In this document: positions 7,158 to 9,105 of the stretch, piece after piece
How positions within the stretch are numbered: position 1 is the first letter of the stretch
Layout: every line of letters starts with the position of its first letter
Assembly (NCBI GenBank): GCA_013335275.1
Contig: JAAXVX010000042.1
Coordinates: 1-9,105 of the forward strand
From: Bacteroidales bacterium
GTDB lineage: Bacteria; Bacteroidota; Bacteroidia; Bacteroidales; UBA932
DNA length: 9,105 nt
Direction: 5' to 3'
The notes under the pieces: generated by a model
What the model saw: the letters and a program-made list of their open reading frames with translations, nothing else
Told to the model about the DNA's origin: nothing
Database searches by the model: none
Position numbers and translations under genes: made by a program

Positions 7158-8773
7158 ACATAAATATATCGCTTGATTTTTTGAGTGGCAGTCTTTTCAA
7201 AAGGGACTTGCTGCTCAATAATTTCAACAATTTTCGAAGATTTATTTACTCTGTTGTTTACAAAATCAAGGAGTTCTGCTTTTACTTTTGTTACTCTTTC
7301 CTGCAGGTTTATAACAGCTTCTTCATTGAATGTGTGAAGCGCCTCAATCTGTTCATAGTTAAAGTGAACCATTGCGATAAGTTTCCCTTTTACAACAGTA
7401 ACGAGAGACTCGAGCACAAGATCGTGCTCATTTATTATTGACTCAATCTCTTCCGGATAGATATTTTCGCCGTTGGCCCCTACAATCATATTGTCCATTC
7501 TTCCTTTGATGAAAAGATTGCCATCCTTGTCAAGGAATCCAAGGTCTTTAGTGCGGAACCATCCGTCTTTGGTAAAACATGTGGCTGTTGTGTCAAGGTC
7601 TTTGTAATATCCCATCATTACGGTTGGCCCTTTAATAACAATTTCGCCTATGTTTTGAGCGTTTGGATTATGGATTTTCATTTCAAGGCCTTTAAGATGG
7701 GGGCCTGTAGACTGAAGCTTTACTTTCCCCGGTAAAGCACCGGCAAGTAGTGGAGACGTTTCGGTAAGTCCATATCCTATTGAGTATGGAAAACCTGCAT
7801 CTGCAAGAAACCGTTCAACAGCAGCATCCAGTTTTGACCCTCCAACGCCGAAAAATCTTAATTTTCCGCCAAATGTTTGCAAAAGTTTTTTTCCTGCGAT
7901 CTTATGGAATCCCCTTCGGATAAAGGAGATTGAATACAGAAACTGCATAATCCAGTTTTTTGTAAACATTGGCCGGATTTTGTTCTTATATATCTTTTCC
8001 ACAATCAGGGGAACGCTAAAAATCATCGTAGGCTTTACCTCTGCAAGTGCAGGCATCAGAAGGGATGGAGTGGGAACCCCGTCGAGATATACCACATGTG
8101 CTCCACGCGAAAAAGGAAATATCATTCCGAGACTGCATTCATATGCATGTGAAAGAGGAAGAATAGAGAGAAAAACATCATTTTCATCAATAGGAAACAA
8201 CACCTGTGCCAGCTGATTCATTGCTACCAGATTTGAATGGCTTAGCATGACACCTTTAGACGCGCCGGATGTGCCGGATGTATATATTATTGATGCAAGG
8301 TCTTGATAATGCGGTCTTTCCGGAACAATAATTTCTGCTCCCGGATTTTCTTTAATCACTTCGAAATTGTCCATTAAAATAATAAGGGACAGCTTGTTGG
8401 ATAAGCTCTCGGATATTTTATACTGTAATTTTGCAGAGACAATAAGAGCCTTAGCCTCTGAGTGCTCCATGATATTTACAATCTCAAAAGCTGTAAAATC
8501 GGGAAGAACAGGAACAACTACTCGGGATGATGTTGTTATGGCAAAATAGGAAACCGCCCAGTTTGGCATATTGCTTCCGAGGATTGCTATTTTATCTCCC
8601 GCATTAAGCCCGGATTTGTTAAAAATATCGACAAGCTTATCTACTTCGGCTCCGAATTCTTTATAAGAAAGTTGATATTTTTTATTCAACGTGAATGCCG
8701 GCCGATCGGAAAAATCAGCTATACTTTTGGAATAAAGGTCTGCAAGACTCAGTTCAGGTATATCCCCAATCAT
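7154..8773 (-). CDS. long-chain fatty acid--CoA ligase-like AMP-binding enzyme
   Basis: This 539-residue adenylate-forming enzyme should activate a fatty acid to acyl-AMP and then acyl-CoA. Seen: P-loop [11 protein letters not shown] (164-174), FGVGGSKLD (308-316) at the substrate-site loop, the adenine-site motif GYGLTETSP (333-341), the hinge region GWFRTKDLG (404-412) with KGRMDN (423-428), [11 protein letters not shown] (434-444), and a C-terminal catalytic lysine in TATQKIKR (Lys532). All core motifs are present, so it is probably active. Chain length is inferred from overall likeness to FadD-type long-chain ligases; a medium-chain or other carboxylic acid is possible. There is no signal peptide; the enzyme is expected to be cytosolic or membrane-associated. 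It has its own -7 element (8797-8804) and is divergent from the small gene on its right. Its TAG stop (7156-7154) overlaps the clpB stop. Confidence 0.88.
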   Translation of the reverse strand: MIGDIPELSLADLYSKSIADFSDRPAFTLNKKYQLSYKEFGAEVDKLVDIFNKSGLNAGDKIAILGSNMPNWAVSYFAITTSSRVVVPVLPDFTAFEIVNIMEHSEAKALIVSAKLQYKISESLSNKLSLIILMDNFEVIKENPGAEIIVPERPHYQDLASIIYTSGTSGASKGVMLSHSNLVAMNQLAQVLFPIDENDVFLSILPLSHAYECSLGMIFPFSRGAHVVYLDGVPTPSLLMPALAEVKPTMIFSVPLIVEKIYKNKIRPMFTKNWIMQFLYSISFIRRGFHKIAGKKLLQTFGGKLRFFGVGGSKLDAAVERFLADAGFPYSIGYGLTETSPLLAGALPGKVKLQSTGPHLKGLEMKIHNPNAQNIGEIVIKGPTVMMGYYKDLDTTATCFTKDGWFRTKDLGFLDKDGNLFIKGRMDNMIVGANGENIYPEEIESIINEHDLVLESLVTVVKGKLIAMVHFNYEQIEALHTFNEEAVINLQERVTKVKAELLDFVNNRVNKSSKIVEIIEQQVPFEKTATQKIKRYIYV

Positions 8774-8796
8774 ATTAAATTCTTTATCATGTTCAA

Positions 8797-8804
8797 CAAA
8801 GATA
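8797..8804 (-). promoter_or_regulatory. Bacteroidota-type -7 promoter element for the acyl-CoA ligase
   Basis: The minus strand reads TATCTTTG, a full match to TAnnTTTG, 23-30 bases before the ATG at 8773. No good TTTG -33 box is seen at the expected distance. The element is back to back with the promoter of the right-hand gene. Confidence 0.5.
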
Positions 8805-8827
8805 TAAATATTCTATAGACTGGAATA

Positions 8828-8858
8828 ATTGTCAGTGGTCCGATTTTTGTTAAATTTG
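8828..8858 (+). promoter_or_regulatory. Bacteroidota promoter for the right-edge gene
   Basis: TAAATTTG at 8851-8858 matches TAnnTTTG fully and is preceded, after 19 bases, by ATTG (8828-8831), three of four bases of the TTTG -33 box. This is the best two-part promoter in the window. It would give a leader of about 18-20 bases before the ATG at 8884. Confidence 0.55.
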
Positions 8859-8883
8859 TATCAGATATTACAAAAAAGGCAAA

Positions 8884-9105
8884 ATGTTTTTTAAAAAGAC
8901 TTTTCAGAAAAGAGCGCTCGCTAAGTTGGATACTAAGCGAGATGTTGTTTTTATGCCTGTATATAATGCAAAAAAGGTAACAATTATCTACGGTCTGGAA
9001 GAGGACGGAATAGGAGAGGCAGTAGATTTTCTTACCTCTTTTCTCGAAGAAAAGAAAATTGCTTACGAGGGAATTGCAATAAATCTTGGGAAAAATATAA
9101 CCGAC
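8884..9105 (+). CDS. hypothetical protein, partial (5' part only)
   Basis: An open frame of 74 codons runs from ATG 8884 to the right edge without a stop. It begins with a basic stretch (MFFKKTFQKRALAKL), followed by alternating hydrophobic strands and acidic helices (VTIIYGLEEDG, then AVDFLTSFLEEKK). There is no signal peptide or membrane segment, so a small cytosolic alpha/beta protein is likely. The look recalls short uncharacterised proteins conserved in Bacteroidota (possibly the DUF6913 group), but this is a weak impression and not a call. The good upstream promoter and coding-like composition support it as a real gene. It has its own promoter, divergent from the acyl-CoA ligase. Confidence 0.7.
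   Translation, partial: MFFKKTFQKRALAKLDTKRDVVFMPVYNAKKVTIIYGLEEDGIGEAVDFLTSFLEEKKIAYEGIAINLGKNITD

Noticed and set aside
1..9105. CRISPR arrays, insertion sequences, tRNA or rRNA genes, prophage or integration sites
   Set aside because: No regularly spaced repeats, transposase or integrase motifs, terminal inverted repeats or recognisable RNA genes were seen, and nearly all bases are in housekeeping-type genes.

Overview
The window looks like chromosomal DNA from a member of the Bacteroidota, most likely a Bacteroidales-type anaerobe. Three things point there. Every intergenic region holds a close match to the Bacteroidota -7 promoter element TAnnTTTG. Most genes lack a strong Shine-Dalgarno sequence. 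The secreted C1 peptidases, QueE and the CDP-alcohol phosphatidyltransferase all read like Bacteroidales family members. Coding density is very high and no intergenic gap exceeds about 120 bases. I found no rRNA, tRNA, CRISPR array, insertion sequence or integrase.

Bases 1-4221 hold a four-gene minus-strand cluster, read right to left. It contains two tandem, diverged, exported bleomycin-hydrolase-like cysteine peptidases 3 bases apart, then a phosphatidylserine synthase (pssA), then a PAS/GAF sensor protein whose start overlaps the pssA stop as TAATG. The sensor runs off the left edge, so its output domain is not visible. Spacing suggests one transcript starting at a promoter near 4255-4262. 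That promoter sits directly against the intrinsic terminator of the next gene to the right, queE (4282-4905, minus), which makes a queuosine/7-deazaguanine precursor.

At 4906-5024 queE and clpB diverge. The clpB gene (5025-7157, plus) encodes a complete two-ATPase disaggregase core with a ClpB-type coiled-coil middle domain, but it has no N-terminal domain. A stop codon lies in frame just upstream of its start. It converges on a long-chain acyl-CoA ligase gene (7154-8773, minus), and the two stop codons overlap. A short divergent promoter region (8774-8883) then leads to the beginning of a small plus-strand gene of unknown function, cut by the right edge.

Most of the window is housekeeping: membrane lipid synthesis, fatty acid activation, tRNA modification precursor, proteostasis and peptide degradation. 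I see no clear new multi-gene system. The points most worth a second look are the N-domain-less ClpB with an unusual second Walker A motif, the diverged tandem peptidases, the lipid synthase coupled to a sensor, and the tight terminator/promoter and convergent-stop arrangements.
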